Assembly (NCBI RefSeq): GCF_940670765.1 | Contig: NZ_CALNVW010000037.1 | Span: forward strand, 124,001 to 188,000 | Origin: Streptomyces sp. A 4/2 | Lineage (GTDB): Bacteria; Actinomycetota; Actinomycetes; Streptomycetales; Streptomycetaceae | Direction: 5' to 3' | DNA length: 64,000 bases | Part shown: in pieces, positions 17,029-26,250 of the stretch | How the letters are laid out: the number at the start of each line of letters is the position of its first letter | How positions within the stretch are numbered: position 1 is the first letter of the stretch | Position numbers and translations under genes: made by a program | Notes under the pieces: generated by a model | What the model saw: only the letters and a program-made list of their open reading frames with translations | Database searches by the model: none | What the model was told of the DNA's origin: nothing

Positions 17029-18678
17029 ATGACTCAGCACTTCGCCGCCCCCACCGCCCCGACGACCGGCACCCCCACCGGCTGGTGGCGGGACGCGGTG
17101 ATCTACCAGGTCTATCCGCGCAGCTTCGCCGACAGCAACGGCGACGGCATGGGCGACCTCGAAGGCGTACGCGACCGGCTCCCGTACCTGCGTGACCTCG
17201 GCGTCGACGCCGTCTGGCTCTCGCCGTTCTACGCGTCGCCGCAGGCCGACGCCGGGTACGACGTCGCCGACTACCGTGCCATCGACCCGATGTTCGGCAC
17301 GCTCCTCGACGCCGACGCGATGATCCGCGACGCCCACGACCTGGGCCTGCGGATCATCGTGGACGTGGTGCCCAACCACTCGTCGGACCAGTACGCATGG
17401 TTCAAGCGGGCCATCGACGACGGCCCGGCCTCCCCGCTGCGCGACCGGTACCACTTCCGTCCGGGCAAGGGCGAGAACGGTGAACTCCCGCCCAACGACT
17501 GGGAGTCCATCTTCGGCGGCCCCGCCTGGACCCGGGTGGCCGACGGCGCCTGGTACCTCCACCTCTTCGCCCCCGAACAGCCCGACCTCAACTGGGAGCA
17601 CCCGGCCGTCGCCGACGAGTTCCGCTCGATCCTGCGGTTCTGGCTCGACATGGGCGTCGACGGCTTCCGGGTCGACGTCGCGCACGGTCTCGTCAAGGCG
17701 GAGGGGCTGCCCGACATCGGCGGCAACGAGCAGCTGAAGCTGCTCGGCAACGACGTCATGCCCTTCTTCGACCAGGACGGCGTCCACGAGATCTACCGCT
17801 CCTGGCGCAGGATCCTCGACGAGTACCCGGGCGAGCGGATAGCCGTCGCCGAGGCCTGGACCCCGACCGTGGAACGCACCGCCCACTACGTGCGCCCCGA
17901 CGAGCTGCACCAGGCCTTCAACTTCCAGTACCTGGGCACCCACTGGGACGCCGCCGAGCTGCGCGCGGTCATCGACGCCTCGCTGGCCGCGATGCTCCCG
18001 GTGGGCGCGCCCGCCACCTGGGTGCTCTCCAACCACGACGTCACCCGGCACGCGACCCGCTTCGCCAACCCGCCCGGCGGCACCCAGATCCGCACCGCGG
18101 GCGACCGCGAGCTCGGCCTGCGGCGCGCCCGCGCGGCCACGCTGCTGATGCTGGCGCTGCCCGGCTCCGCGTACGTGTACCAGGGCGAGGAGCTCGGCCT
18201 GCCCGACGTCACCGACCTGCCGGACGAGGTGCGCCAGGACCCGTCGTTCTTCCGCGCCGCCGGACAGGACGGCTTCCGCGACGGCTGCCGCGTCCCGCTC
18301 CCGTGGACCACCGACGGGCCCTCGTACGGCTTCGGCAGCGGCGGCAGCTGGCTCCCGCAGCCGCAGAGCTGGGCCGGGCTGAGCGTCGAGGCGCAGACCG
18401 GCGACCCCGGGTCCACCCTGGAGCTGTACCGCAGCGCGCTGGCACTGCGCCGGGAACACCCGGGCCTCGGCGCGGGCGACTCGGTCGACTGGCAGCCCGG
18501 CACCCCCGAGGGTGTACTGGCCTTCGCCCGCCCCGGCTTCCTCTGCACGGTCAACACCACGGCCGCCCCCGTACGCCTCCCGGTGCCCGGACGGCTGCTG
18601 CTCGCCAGCACCGCGACGACCGTCGAGGGGGACGAGTTCGAGCTGCCCGCGGACAGCACCCTCTGGTGGGCGGTGTGA
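17029..18678 (+). CDS. aglA: GH13 alpha-glucosidase, copy 2 (AglA)
   Basis: The 549-residue cytoplasmic GH13 enzyme is closely similar to the copy at 11.8-13.4 kb over its whole length. Catalytic regions are VDVVPNHSSDQY, GVDGFRVDVAHG, AEAWTP and VLSNHDVTRH. Fourth in the malEFG operon, it should cleave imported maltodextrins to glucose. It lacks the AGGDHR loop of copy 1. Its stop codon overlaps the GTG start of the following LacI regulator (GTGTGA), implying coupling. I give this copy the aglA name because it is operonic with malEFG, as in S. coelicolor. Confidence 0.93.
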   Translation: MTQHFAAPTAPTTGTPTGWWRDAVIYQVYPRSFADSNGDGMGDLEGVRDRLPYLRDLGVDAVWLSPFYASPQADAGYDVADYRAIDPMFGTLLDADAMIRDAHDLGLRIIVDVVPNHSSDQYAWFKRAIDDGPASPLRDRYHFRPGKGENGELPPNDWESIFGGPAWTRVADGAWYLHLFAPEQPDLNWEHPAVADEFRSILRFWLDMGVDGFRVDVAHGLVKAEGLPDIGGNEQLKLLGNDVMPFFDQDGVHEIYRSWRRILDEYPGERIAVAEAWTPTVERTAHYVRPDELHQAFNFQYLGTHWDAAELRAVIDASLAAMLPVGAPATWVLSNHDVTRHATRFANPPGGTQIRTAGDRELGLRRARAATLLMLALPGSAYVYQGEELGLPDVTDLPDEVRQDPSFFRAAGQDGFRDGCRVPLPWTTDGPSYGFGSGGSWLPQPQSWAGLSVEAQTGDPGSTLELYRSALALRREHPGLGAGDSVDWQPGTPEGVLAFARPGFLCTVNTTAAPVRLPVPGRLLLASTATTVEGDEFELPADSTLWWAV

Positions 18679-19697
18679 CGGCAGCCCCCCGGCTCGCGCA
18701 CATCGCCGCGCAGGCCGCCGTGAGCGAGGCCACGGTCAGCCGGGTGCTCAACGGCAAGCCGGGCGTCGCGGACACCACGCGTCAGCGGGTGCTCGCGGCG
18801 CTCGACGTCCTCGGGTACGAGCGCCCGGTGCGGCTGCGGCAGCGCAGTGCGGGCCTGATCGGGCTGGTGACCCCCGAGCTCACCAACCCGATCTTCCCGG
18901 CCTTCGCCCAGGCCGTGGAGCAGGTCCTCGCGGGGCACGGCTACACCCCGGTTCTCTGTACGCAGATCCCGGGCGGCGCCACCGAGGACGAACTGGTCGG
19001 GCAGCTGGTGGAGCGTGGGGTGGGCGGCATCGTCTTCCTCTCCGGGCTGCACGCCGACACCTCGTCGGACCCTGCGCGGTACGCCGGACTGGCGGAGCGA
19101 GGGGTGCCGTTCGTCCTGATCAACGGCTACAACGAGCACATCAGCGCCCCCTTCGTCTCGCCCGACGACCACGCGGCGGCCCACATGGCGGTGCGCCACC
19201 TCGCGGACCTCGGCCACCGCCGGATCGGGCTGGCGGTCGGCCCGCTCCGCTACGTGCCGTCGCGCCGCAAGCGGGAGGGCTTCCTCGACGCGGTGGTGGC
19301 CCACCTCGGCCGGTCCCGGCAGGAGGCCGAAGTCCTGGTCCAGCACACCCTGTTCAGCGTGGAGGGCGGCCAGGTCGCGGCCGGCGCGCTGTTCGACCAG
19401 GGCTGCACGGCCGTGGTCTGCGGCAGCGACCTGATGGCCCTGGGTGTCGTCCGGGCCGCCCGTGAGCGGGGTCTCGACGTCCCCGACGACATCTCGGTGG
19501 TCGGCTTCGACGACTCGCAGCTGATCGCCTTCACCAACCCGCCCCTGACGACGGTCCGCCAGCCGGTCCAGGCGATGGCCGCGGCGGCGGTGGGCGCGCT
19601 CCTGGAGGAGATCGGCGGGAACCCGGTCCAGCGCACGGAGTTCGTCTTCCAGCCCGAGCTGGTGGTACGGGGGTCCACGGCCCGCCGGACCGGTTGA
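18675..19697 (+). CDS. Second MalR-like LacI-family regulator
   Basis: The 340-residue LacI regulator has a HTH (LAHIAAQAAVSEATVSRVLNG) almost identical to that of MalR at 10.7 kb, and the effector domain is also closely related. Differences include Ala for Gly in the HTH turn (AQAAVSEA versus AQAGVSEA). The GTG start overlaps the aglA stop by four bases. Its DNA-recognition helix is the same as MalR's (SEATVSRV), so both probably bind the same CTTGCAG-type operators. Its ligand preference may differ. Confidence 0.9.
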   Translation: MTAAPRLAHIAAQAAVSEATVSRVLNGKPGVADTTRQRVLAALDVLGYERPVRLRQRSAGLIGLVTPELTNPIFPAFAQAVEQVLAGHGYTPVLCTQIPGGATEDELVGQLVERGVGGIVFLSGLHADTSSDPARYAGLAERGVPFVLINGYNEHISAPFVSPDDHAAAHMAVRHLADLGHRRIGLAVGPLRYVPSRRKREGFLDAVVAHLGRSRQEAEVLVQHTLFSVEGGQVAAGALFDQGCTAVVCGSDLMALGVVRAARERGLDVPDDISVVGFDDSQLIAFTNPPLTTVRQPVQAMAAAAVGALLEEIGGNPVQRTEFVFQPELVVRGSTARRTG

Positions 19698-19752
19698 CCG
19701 GTGCTGCGGGCGTGCCCGGCGAGCCCGGCACTCCCGGCGCTCCCGGCAGAAG

Positions 19753-19809
19753 GAGACCCCTGGGGCCTGCCCTGAGTTGGGCCGGCGGGGAGATGGCCCC
19801 GGGGGTCTC
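19753..19809 (+). terminator. Terminator of the malEFG-aglA-lacI operon
   Basis: A 15-bp stem (GAGACCCCTGGGGCC / GGCCCCGGGGGTCTC, one T-G wobble) with a 27-base loop lies 55 bases after the operon's last stop codon. Confidence 0.65.
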
Positions 19810-20015
19810 TCTGTGTATCCGAATCTAGCGTGACAGGTAACACTGCTGCAATCTTTTGCGGCAGGTCTTGCGAAGCGCGGGAAGCGGTGGGCGTGCGCCG
19901 ACAAGCCACCGGCGTACGTGATGTGAGGGATCCGGTGAGGATCCGATCCTGTCCTGTGCAGGGGTGGACCGGGAGCGGGTGGCTTGTAACGGCCTGGGGC
20001 GCGCCGAATCTTTCA

Positions 20016-20030
20016 TTCTTGCAGCAAGAA
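20016..20030 (+). promoter_or_regulatory. Apparent orphan MalR-type operator
   Basis: TTCTTGCAGCAAGAA is a perfect odd-length palindrome matching the operator in front of the amylase gene (CTTGCTGCAAG). In both places it is followed within a few bases by TTCAGGAA. Here, however, it lies between two converging genes, after the end of the LacI gene and 43 bases from the end of the GNAT gene, where no promoter is expected. Degenerate copies (CTGCAATC, CTTGCGAAG) lie at 19.84-19.87 kb. It may be the remains of a promoter whose gene was lost. Confidence 0.6.
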
Positions 20031-20072
20031 CATTCAGGAACCCTCCCGGGTGCCCGCAGCCGGTGGCCGGGG

Positions 20073-20576
20073 TCAGCCCAGGACCCTCTCCAGCAGGGTC
20101 ACGGAGTAGATCCGCCCGTCCCGCGCCTTCTTGTCGGGGAGCTCGCCCACGGCCCGGTACCCCGCGCCCGCGTAGTACCCGCACAGCCAGGGAGCGCAGT
20201 CCAGCCTTCCCCGCTCGCGCCCGGCAGCGGATATCCGCTGCTCGGCGTGGGCGAGGAGGATGCGGCCGGTGCCCGCCGGCGCGTATCTGCGGTCGACCAT
20301 CAACCGGTGCACATAACCGGCGACCGGCGGCTGCACCCCCCAGGCCTCCTCGTCGTCCCACCACAGCTCGTACGCGCCCACGCGGTGCCCGTCCGCCTCC
20401 GCGAGCCACACTTCCCCCTCCTTCATGCGCTGCAGGAAGTGCTCGGTGTCCTTCTCGCCGGGCCGCCACTGGTCGATGCCGTTCTCCCGCATCCAGTGGG
20501 CCGCCCGGTCGTACATGGCGGCCAGTGCTTCGGCGTCGTCCTGGTCCGCCCTGCGGAAGGTGAGTTGTGCGGTCAT
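20073..20576 (-). CDS. GNAT-family N-acetyltransferase
   Basis: The 167-residue protein has a GNAT fold: FRRADQDDAEALAAM at the N-terminus, VHRLMVDRRYAPAGTG for acetyl-CoA binding, and ERGRLDCAPWLCGYYAGAGYRAVG in beta-4/5. The substrate is unknown. GGAGACC directly precedes the ATG. The gene is divergent from the CHMI-like gene, 75 bases away. Confidence 0.88.
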   Translation of the reverse strand: MTAQLTFRRADQDDAEALAAMYDRAAHWMRENGIDQWRPGEKDTEHFLQRMKEGEVWLAEADGHRVGAYELWWDDEEAWGVQPPVAGYVHRLMVDRRYAPAGTGRILLAHAEQRISAAGRERGRLDCAPWLCGYYAGAGYRAVGELPDKKARDGRIYSVTLLERVLG

Positions 20577-20651
20577 GGTCTCCACCGTAAAGGTGGGCAC
20601 TGACATCCGGGCATTCGTTCGGGCACGAGGAAACACGAGGAAAGAAGACCC

Positions 20652-21002
20652 ATGCCGCAGATCACCGTCGAGTACTCCGCGTCCCTGGACGACTCCTTCG
20701 ACCGCCGGGGCTTCGCGCTCGCGCTGCACCCGGTGATCGTCGAAACGGTCCAGGCCAGGATCGCCGCGTGCAAGACCCGCTTCGTCAGGGCGGAGGAGTT
20801 CGTGGTGGGCGGAGGCGGGACGGACGACGCGATCGTCCATGTCGGCATCGCCCTGCTGGCCGGTCGCACGGACGAGGCCAAGGCCCGGCTCACCGAGGCG
20901 GTGCCCGGTCTCGTACGGCAGTACCTGAAGCCCGCCGACGACAGCGGCACCACGGTGCACATCTCCGCCGAGACACGCGACCTGGACGCCTCCTACCGCT
21001 GA
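20652..21002 (+). CDS. 5-carboxymethyl-2-hydroxymuconate isomerase-like protein
   Basis: The 116-residue protein resembles CHMI (HpaF) of the tautomerase superfamily: MPQITVEYSASL with the catalytic Pro at position 2 after Met removal, and VHVGIALLAGRT in the middle. HpaF acts in homoprotocatechuate breakdown, but no other gene of that pathway is near, so the role here is open. GAGGAAAG precedes the ATG. Its 3' end overlaps the convergent TetR gene by 10 bases. Confidence 0.85.
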   Translation: MPQITVEYSASLDDSFDRRGFALALHPVIVETVQARIAACKTRFVRAEEFVVGGGGTDDAIVHVGIALLAGRTDEAKARLTEAVPGLVRQYLKPADDSGTTVHISAETRDLDASYR

Positions 21003-21709
21003 CTCCGCTGTGCGGGGACCGCGGGAGCCAGCACGAGCAGCCGCCCGACGAGGTCACCGAGCGGCCCGTCGGCGGGCTCCTCGGCCAGTATCCGCCGCAC
21101 GACGTCGGCCATCTCCGCGTCGTACGCCGCACTCACCGCGGCCAGCGCGGCGAAGTCGTGCACCAACTGCAACTCCAGCTCGGCCCGGGGGATGTCCCGC
21201 CCGTCCAGCCAGATCAGCGCGGTCGACTCGGCGAGAGAGACCCAGGACCGTACGACCAACTTCAGCCTGGTCGGCGGCTCCTGGACGTCCAGGTGGGACA
21301 GGATCTGGAGGTACGCGGCGGTGCGCACCTCGTCGATCATCGCGTTGGTGGTGGTGGAACCGACGGCGGGCCCGCCGCGCATCAGCGCCGAGAACCCGGG
21401 CCCGTGCTCGTCGACGAAGTCGAAGAACCGCTCCATCACCCGCAGCAACCGCGCCCCGAGCGGTCCTTCGCGCGGCTCGACGAAGCGCTCGGCCAGCTCG
21501 TCGGCGGCCCGGCGCAGCGCGGCCTCGTACAGATTCTGCTTGCCGGGGAAGTAGTGGTAGACGAGCGGCCGGGAGATCCCCGCTGCCGCGGCGATCTCGT
21601 CGATGGAGACGTCGTCGGGGGAGCGGTGGCTGAACAACTCCAGTGCGACGCCGATCAACTGCTGTCTGCGCTCTTCGACGCCCATTCTGCGGCGTACCCC
21701 GGTCGTCAT
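20993..21709 (-). CDS. TetR-family transcriptional regulator
   Basis: The 238-residue regulator has a TetR HTH (ISIDEIA-type segment SIDEIAAAAGISRPLVYHYF, about residues 34-53) followed by a helical ligand domain. The start MTTGVRRRMG was chosen because it sits just before the HTH domain; the frame is open further upstream. The target is unknown. It is convergent with the CHMI-like gene, and the frameshifted DUF3626 gene lies upstream on the same strand. Confidence 0.9.
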   Translation of the reverse strand: MTTGVRRRMGVEERRQQLIGVALELFSHRSPDDVSIDEIAAAAGISRPLVYHYFPGKQNLYEAALRRAADELAERFVEPREGPLGARLLRVMERFFDFVDEHGPGFSALMRGGPAVGSTTTNAMIDEVRTAAYLQILSHLDVQEPPTRLKLVVRSWVSLAESTALIWLDGRDIPRAELELQLVHDFAALAAVSAAYDAEMADVVRRILAEEPADGPLGDLVGRLLVLAPAVPAQRSQR

Positions 21710-21793
21710 CCGAACAGCGTACAGACCGGCCCCTGCGAGAACACGGGCCGGGCAGGGACACGCGCCGGGCAACGTGCGGGCGTGCGCCGGGTG

Positions 21794-22634
21794 TCAGTTC
21801 CCGAACCGGGCCACGTAGTGCCAGACCTTCTTCAGGTCCTGCGGGTCGTGGCGGCCGGCGCGTACGGCGTCGCCGATGACGCGGGGCGTGAGCAGCCCGT
21901 CCTCGGCGATCTCGGCGCCCAGCGCGACGTATTCAGGACCGCGGTACTCCGGGTGGCGCCGCAGCACGCCGACGGTCAGCCGGAAGCCGGGGTGCCATTC
22001 GACGGGGAACGGCAGCAGCCCGGCCGCGGTCTCCACGTCCGTCCCCCGGAAGCTGGGATCGAGCACCAGCGCCTCGACGTCCGTGGCGAGGACGAGCGGC
22101 CCGTGCAGATGCGCCTCGACGTAGTCGTCGAGGGTGTCCTGCTGGTCGGCGTCGGCGCGTTCGATCAGCGGGGCGAGGGCCTCCGCCACCCCGAAGTGGA
22201 CCGGCTCCGTGACGCTGTCCGGATAGCAGAAGGTGGTACGCGCCAGGGTCTCCGGCCGCAGCCGCAGATGGGCGGAGCCGAACCGGTGCGCCCCGCCGAC
22301 CGGGCGCAGCCGGTGGTTCAACGCGCCGTACACGGGCCGCTGTCGGGCGGGGGCCGTGTCGTAGGCGCCACCGAAGATGCGGCTCTCCCACCGGTGGCGG
22401 TCCCCGCCGGGGTACGCGGTCAGCCCGCCGTTGCTGGTGCCGGTGACGAACTGCGAGGAGTAGACGCCGTCCTGGGCGAGCGCCCGCAGGGAGCGGCGGG
22501 CCGCCGGGGGCCGCCCGGTCGGGGTGGAAGTTGAGCGTCACGCGCAGCTCCGGCGCGGCGGGCGCACCCGAGGCGAGGGCCGCGACATGGCGGATGGCCT
22601 CCTCGTGGGGCGGCCGGGGAAGATTCACGGTCAT
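21794..22634 (-). pseudogene. DUF3626 protein gene broken by a frameshift
   Basis: The N-terminal piece (MTVNLPRPPHEEAIRHVA ... VTLNFHPDR) reads in one frame. The rest (RSLRALAQDGVYSSQF, GTSNGGLTAYPGGDRHRWES, FGGAYD, then YGALNHRLRPVGG to the end) reads in the neighbouring frame. Together they rebuild a standard DUF3626 protein. The break falls near 22.5 kb, in a GC-rich stretch with a run of five Gs at 22506-22510. It may therefore be a real mutation or an indel error in a homopolymer. The downstream frame is well conserved, which suggests a recent event or an error. Function of the family is unknown. Confidence 0.75.
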
Positions 22635-22755
22635 CGGGGCAGTGTGCCCGAGTTCCGTCATGCAGTGCGGTGCGGTGTGGTCCTGCGGTGGAGTGCGGTG
22701 CGGTCGTGGACATACAGCTGGGCGCGGCCCGCCGGACCGCGCCCACTCCCTGAGC

Positions 22756-22793
22756 GCGGAGGCTCCCGGGTCCTGACATCCGGGAGCCTCCGC
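22756..22793 (-). terminator. Terminator after the GH92 gene
   Basis: A perfect 14-bp stem, GCGGAGGCTCCCGG / CCGGGAGCCTCCGC, lies 43 bases beyond the stop of the leftward GH92 gene. Confidence 0.65.
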
Positions 22794-22835
22794 TGTCCGT
22801 ACCGCTCAGTTCCCTACCGTCACGCCGTCACGCCG

Positions 22836-25800
22836 TCACGCCGTCGCCACCGCGAAGACGTGGATCACCCCGCCCTTCGTCGACGACGGCATGGTCACGC
22901 TCGCCAGCTGCTTGCCCGCCTGGAGCGCGATCGGGGCGGTCGCGAAGACCTCCGTGCCGATCGGGTCCTGGCCACCGCCCTGGACGTCGCGGTAATCGGT
23001 GTGCACCGCGATCGTGTTGCCGAACGACGGCTTGTCGGAGCCGCCGCCCAGCGTCCAGTCGCTGAAGCCGATGTCCGCCTGCTGGGTCGTGCCGTCGGCG
23101 TACGTCAGGGTCAGCGTGCCGCTGGCCGATCCCTCCGCCGCGCTGCCCAGCAGGCTGAGCTCCGTGGCACCCGGGGCCGGCGGGACGGTGAGCACCTGCG
23201 GGGTGCTGCCCGCCACCTCGATGTTGTCCGGGTCACCCGCGGTCACCTCCGGCCAGCTGAAGTCGAAGCCGTTCGCCGAGACCGTGGAGCCGGGTGTCGC
23301 ACCCGCCGCGGCCAGCGCCTTGGCCGAGTAACTCCAGCCCTCACCGTCGAAGTTGGCCTGCGGGTTGTCGTCGTCGGCGGAGATCGCGGTGTTGTTGCGG
23401 TTCCACAGCAGGCCGTTCTTCTCGGCGACGGTCACCGCGACCGACGTCTTCGGCAGGTCCGCCCCGGTGGACGACTTCAGCGTCACCGGGACGGTGTAGT
23501 GGCCCTCCGCGGTGTCCGCCGCAGCGGAGACCGAGAGCTTCGCGCTCACCGATCCGCCGGCCGGGACCGTGAAGTCCCCCGAGGCGGGGGTGACCGTGAC
23601 CCCGGGCGGCGGGGTGGCGGTCCAGTGCACCCGGGCCGCCTCGGTGTCCAGCGTCTGCACCTTGACGGTCGTGTCCGCGCCCCCGGCGCCCGGCTCGACC
23701 TTCAGCTGGTCCGGGGAGGCGCCGGTGAAGTACTTCACGCCGCCGCCCGGGAAGGACGGCGGAGCGTCGGCAGCCGCGCTGCCCCACGAGGTGTTCGGCC
23801 TGGAGCCCAGGGCGTAGTCCAGGGTGCCGCCCTCGGTGACGAACGAGGCGGGGACCCACGGCTTGCCGGACTTCTTGCCGTTCACCTCCAGGCCCTGGAT
23901 GTACGCGTTGCCCGCGGACGCGGCCGGGGCGTTGACCGTGATCGTCCTGCCGTGACCGGTGTGCACCACGGCCTTCGGGAACAGCGGTGCGGAGAGCGTC
24001 AGATCGGCCCGGCTCGGAATCTGCGGGTACATGCCCAGCGCCGAGAACACGTACCAGGACGACATCGTCCCCGCGTCGTCGTTGCCGGGGATCCCGCCCG
24101 GTCCGTCGGTCCACAGCTGGTCCAGCTCCGCGCGCACCGTCTCCTGCGTCTTGTACGGGACGCCCAGGTAGTCGTACAGATAAGGGGCGTTGATGTCGGG
24201 CTCGTTGGTCGCGTCGTAGCGGGTGTCGTCCTTCGCCGAGAAGTCGAACGTCCCGTCCGGCGCCCGGAAGAAGGAGTCCAGCCGCTGCACCGCCGTGTCC
24301 TTGCCGCCCATCGCACTGGCGAGCCCCGCCACGTCGGAGTACACCATCCACGTGTACCGCGCGCTGGAACCCTCCACGAAGCCGCTGCCGGTGGCCGGGG
24401 TGAAGGTGCCCGCCCAGCTGCCGTCGGCCCTGCGGTCGCGGATGTAGCCGCCCTGCTCGGTGGCGTTCGCGTCGAAGACGTTCGTCCAGTTCCCCGAACG
24501 GTCCAGGAACTTCTTCGCGTCGGCCGGGTGACCGGTCTGCCGGGACAGCTCGGACAGGCCGAAGTCGGCCGCCGCGTCCTCCAGCGTCTCGGCTGCGCCG
24601 CCCCAGCAGTGGCAGTTGTCCGCCGGTACGTAACCCAGCTTCAGGTACTGGTCGAGCGCCGGGCGCTGGCCCACGCACTCCACGTTGCAGCCCGAGCTGT
24701 CCGAGTCGTTCGCCGTCGGTACGGTCGCCGCCCCGACCAGGGACTTCAGCGCGCCCTTGACGTCGAAGTCACGGCCGCCGAACGCGTAGATCCCGGCCAG
24801 TGCCGCGTCCGACGGGTCGCCGGACATCACGCTCGTCTTGCCGTTCTCCAGCAGCCAGCGGTCCCACTCGCCGCCGCGCTGTCCCGCGTAGTTGTAGAGG
24901 GACTGCGCGTAGTCGCTCCCGGCCTTCGCGTTCAGCAGCGTCATCAGCTGCACCTGCGCCCGGTACTGGTCCCAGCCGGAGAAGGTGCCGTACTGCGCCT
25001 GCTGCCCCTTGGCCAGCTCGTGCGGCTTGCGGTCGGCGCCCAGGTAGCGGCCGTCGACGTCGCTGGTCAGCGTGGGCTCCAGCATGGAGTGGTAGAGCGC
25101 GGTGTAGAAGGTGGTGCGCTGCGCTTCGGTACCGCCGCTGACCCCGATCTTGGTCAGCTCCCGCTGCCAGGCCCTGGCCGCCTGCGACTTGACGGAGTCG
25201 AAGCTCTTGCCGGGGCCGTTCTCGGCGCGGAGGTTGGCCTCCGCGTTCTGCGGGCTGACGTAGGAGATCGCGACCTTCGCCCGAGCCTTCGTCGTCCCGC
25301 CGGCGAACGTCACATAGGCGCCCGAGCCCTTGCCCTCCGTGGCATTGCCGGACGAGCTGTACCCCGTACCGCCGGAGGCCGAGGTGGAGCCGGGCTTCAC
25401 CGTGCCGTCCGTCCAGGTGCCGACCTTGGCGAACGCCTTGTCGAAGTGGGCGGTGAAGTACAGCGTGTAGAGGTCCTTGCGGTTGTTCGCGCTCTGCGGG
25501 CCGCAGAAGTTGCCCGCGCTGACCGAGCCGGTCACGGTCCGCCGCGCGGCATCGACCTTCACGGTGGCGGCTGCGCTGCCGCTCTCGGAGTTCGACGTAC
25601 GGAAGAGCATGGTGGCGGGCTTCCCGGCCGGGAAGCCGAACTGGCCCGTGCCGGTGCGGGCGGTCGTGGTGAGCGCGGCGGAGGTGCCGTTGTCCAGGCC
25701 GACCCGGTAATAGCCGGGCGACGCGGTCTCGTTGGCGTGCGAGAAGGTGCTGGCGTAGGTGGCATCGGTGGTGTCCGAGCTGGGCGAGGAGTCCACGTCG

Positions 25801-26198
25801 CCCGCGTACGGCATGATCGGGATGTCACCGTTCGCACCGGAACAGCCGACCCCGTTGAGGTGGGTCAGGCTGAAGCCGCGGATCTTCGTCGCGTCGTACT
25901 GGTACCCGCCCGGCGCGGGCGTGGAGACCTGCTTGCCGCGGGAGTTCTGCGGGCTCCAGGCCAGCATGCCGAACGGCTGCACGGCGCCCGGGTAGGTGTT
26001 GCCGGCGTGGGACGAACCGATCAGCGGGTTGACGTACGACACCGGGTCCTTGACGGCGTCGTGACGGGCGGAGGCCGCGGGTGCGGCCGATGCGGGGACG
26101 GCCGTGGCGGCCGGTCCCAGAATGGCCAAGGCGGTCACCGCGACGGAGCCGAGCGCTCTGAGCCCGGTGCGCGTACGACGGCGGTGCGTGTCTGACAC
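22836..26198 (-). CDS. Secreted GH92 alpha-mannosidase-type glycosidase
   Basis: The 1120-residue protein has a signal peptide (cleavage near ASA-AP). A GH92 N-terminal domain follows (DPVSYVNPLIGSSHAGNTYPG, GFSLTHLNGVGCSGANGDIP), then the catalytic barrel (GNDDAGTMSSWYVFSALGMYP). The C-terminus carries an NPCBM-associated NEW3-type beta domain (about residues 830-910) and a further beta domain, both likely to bind sugars. GH92 enzymes are calcium-dependent exo-alpha-mannosidases. The GTG start has AGGGCAGGAAC upstream; an upstream TTG start would place the operator palindrome inside the gene and was rejected. The linkage cleaved cannot be told from sequence. Confidence 0.92.
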   Translation of the reverse strand: MSDTHRRRTRTGLRALGSVAVTALAILGPAATAVPASAAPAASARHDAVKDPVSYVNPLIGSSHAGNTYPGAVQPFGMLAWSPQNSRGKQVSTPAPGGYQYDATKIRGFSLTHLNGVGCSGANGDIPIMPYAGDVDSSPSSDTTDATYASTFSHANETASPGYYRVGLDNGTSAALTTTARTGTGQFGFPAGKPATMLFRTSNSESGSAAATVKVDAARRTVTGSVSAGNFCGPQSANNRKDLYTLYFTAHFDKAFAKVGTWTDGTVKPGSTSASGGTGYSSSGNATEGKGSGAYVTFAGGTTKARAKVAISYVSPQNAEANLRAENGPGKSFDSVKSQAARAWQRELTKIGVSGGTEAQRTTFYTALYHSMLEPTLTSDVDGRYLGADRKPHELAKGQQAQYGTFSGWDQYRAQVQLMTLLNAKAGSDYAQSLYNYAGQRGGEWDRWLLENGKTSVMSGDPSDAALAGIYAFGGRDFDVKGALKSLVGAATVPTANDSDSSGCNVECVGQRPALDQYLKLGYVPADNCHCWGGAAETLEDAAADFGLSELSRQTGHPADAKKFLDRSGNWTNVFDANATEQGGYIRDRRADGSWAGTFTPATGSGFVEGSSARYTWMVYSDVAGLASAMGGKDTAVQRLDSFFRAPDGTFDFSAKDDTRYDATNEPDINAPYLYDYLGVPYKTQETVRAELDQLWTDGPGGIPGNDDAGTMSSWYVFSALGMYPQIPSRADLTLSAPLFPKAVVHTGHGRTITVNAPAASAGNAYIQGLEVNGKKSGKPWVPASFVTEGGTLDYALGSRPNTSWGSAAADAPPSFPGGGVKYFTGASPDQLKVEPGAGGADTTVKVQTLDTEAARVHWTATPPPGVTVTPASGDFTVPAGGSVSAKLSVSAAADTAEGHYTVPVTLKSSTGADLPKTSVAVTVAEKNGLLWNRNNTAISADDDNPQANFDGEGWSYSAKALAAAGATPGSTVSANGFDFSWPEVTAGDPDNIEVAGSTPQVLTVPPAPGATELSLLGSAAEGSASGTLTLTYADGTTQQADIGFSDWTLGGGSDKPSFGNTIAVHTDYRDVQGGGQDPIGTEVFATAPIALQAGKQLASVTMPSSTKGGVIHVFAVATA

Positions 26199-26250
26199 CG
26201 TTCCTGCCCTTCGTGTGTGACGGAAGGTCAACGCGACGGGGAAGCTGCCC

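Noticed and set aside
13624..18459. A leftward open frame of ~1600 codons opposite malEFG-aglA
   Set aside because: It mirrors real genes on the other strand, lacks any domain, and is made of the Gly/Val/Arg-rich codons typical of antisense frames in high-GC DNA.
22524..26195. A long rightward frame opposite the GH92 gene
   Set aside because: Antisense shadow of a clear secreted enzyme; no domain or ribosome site.
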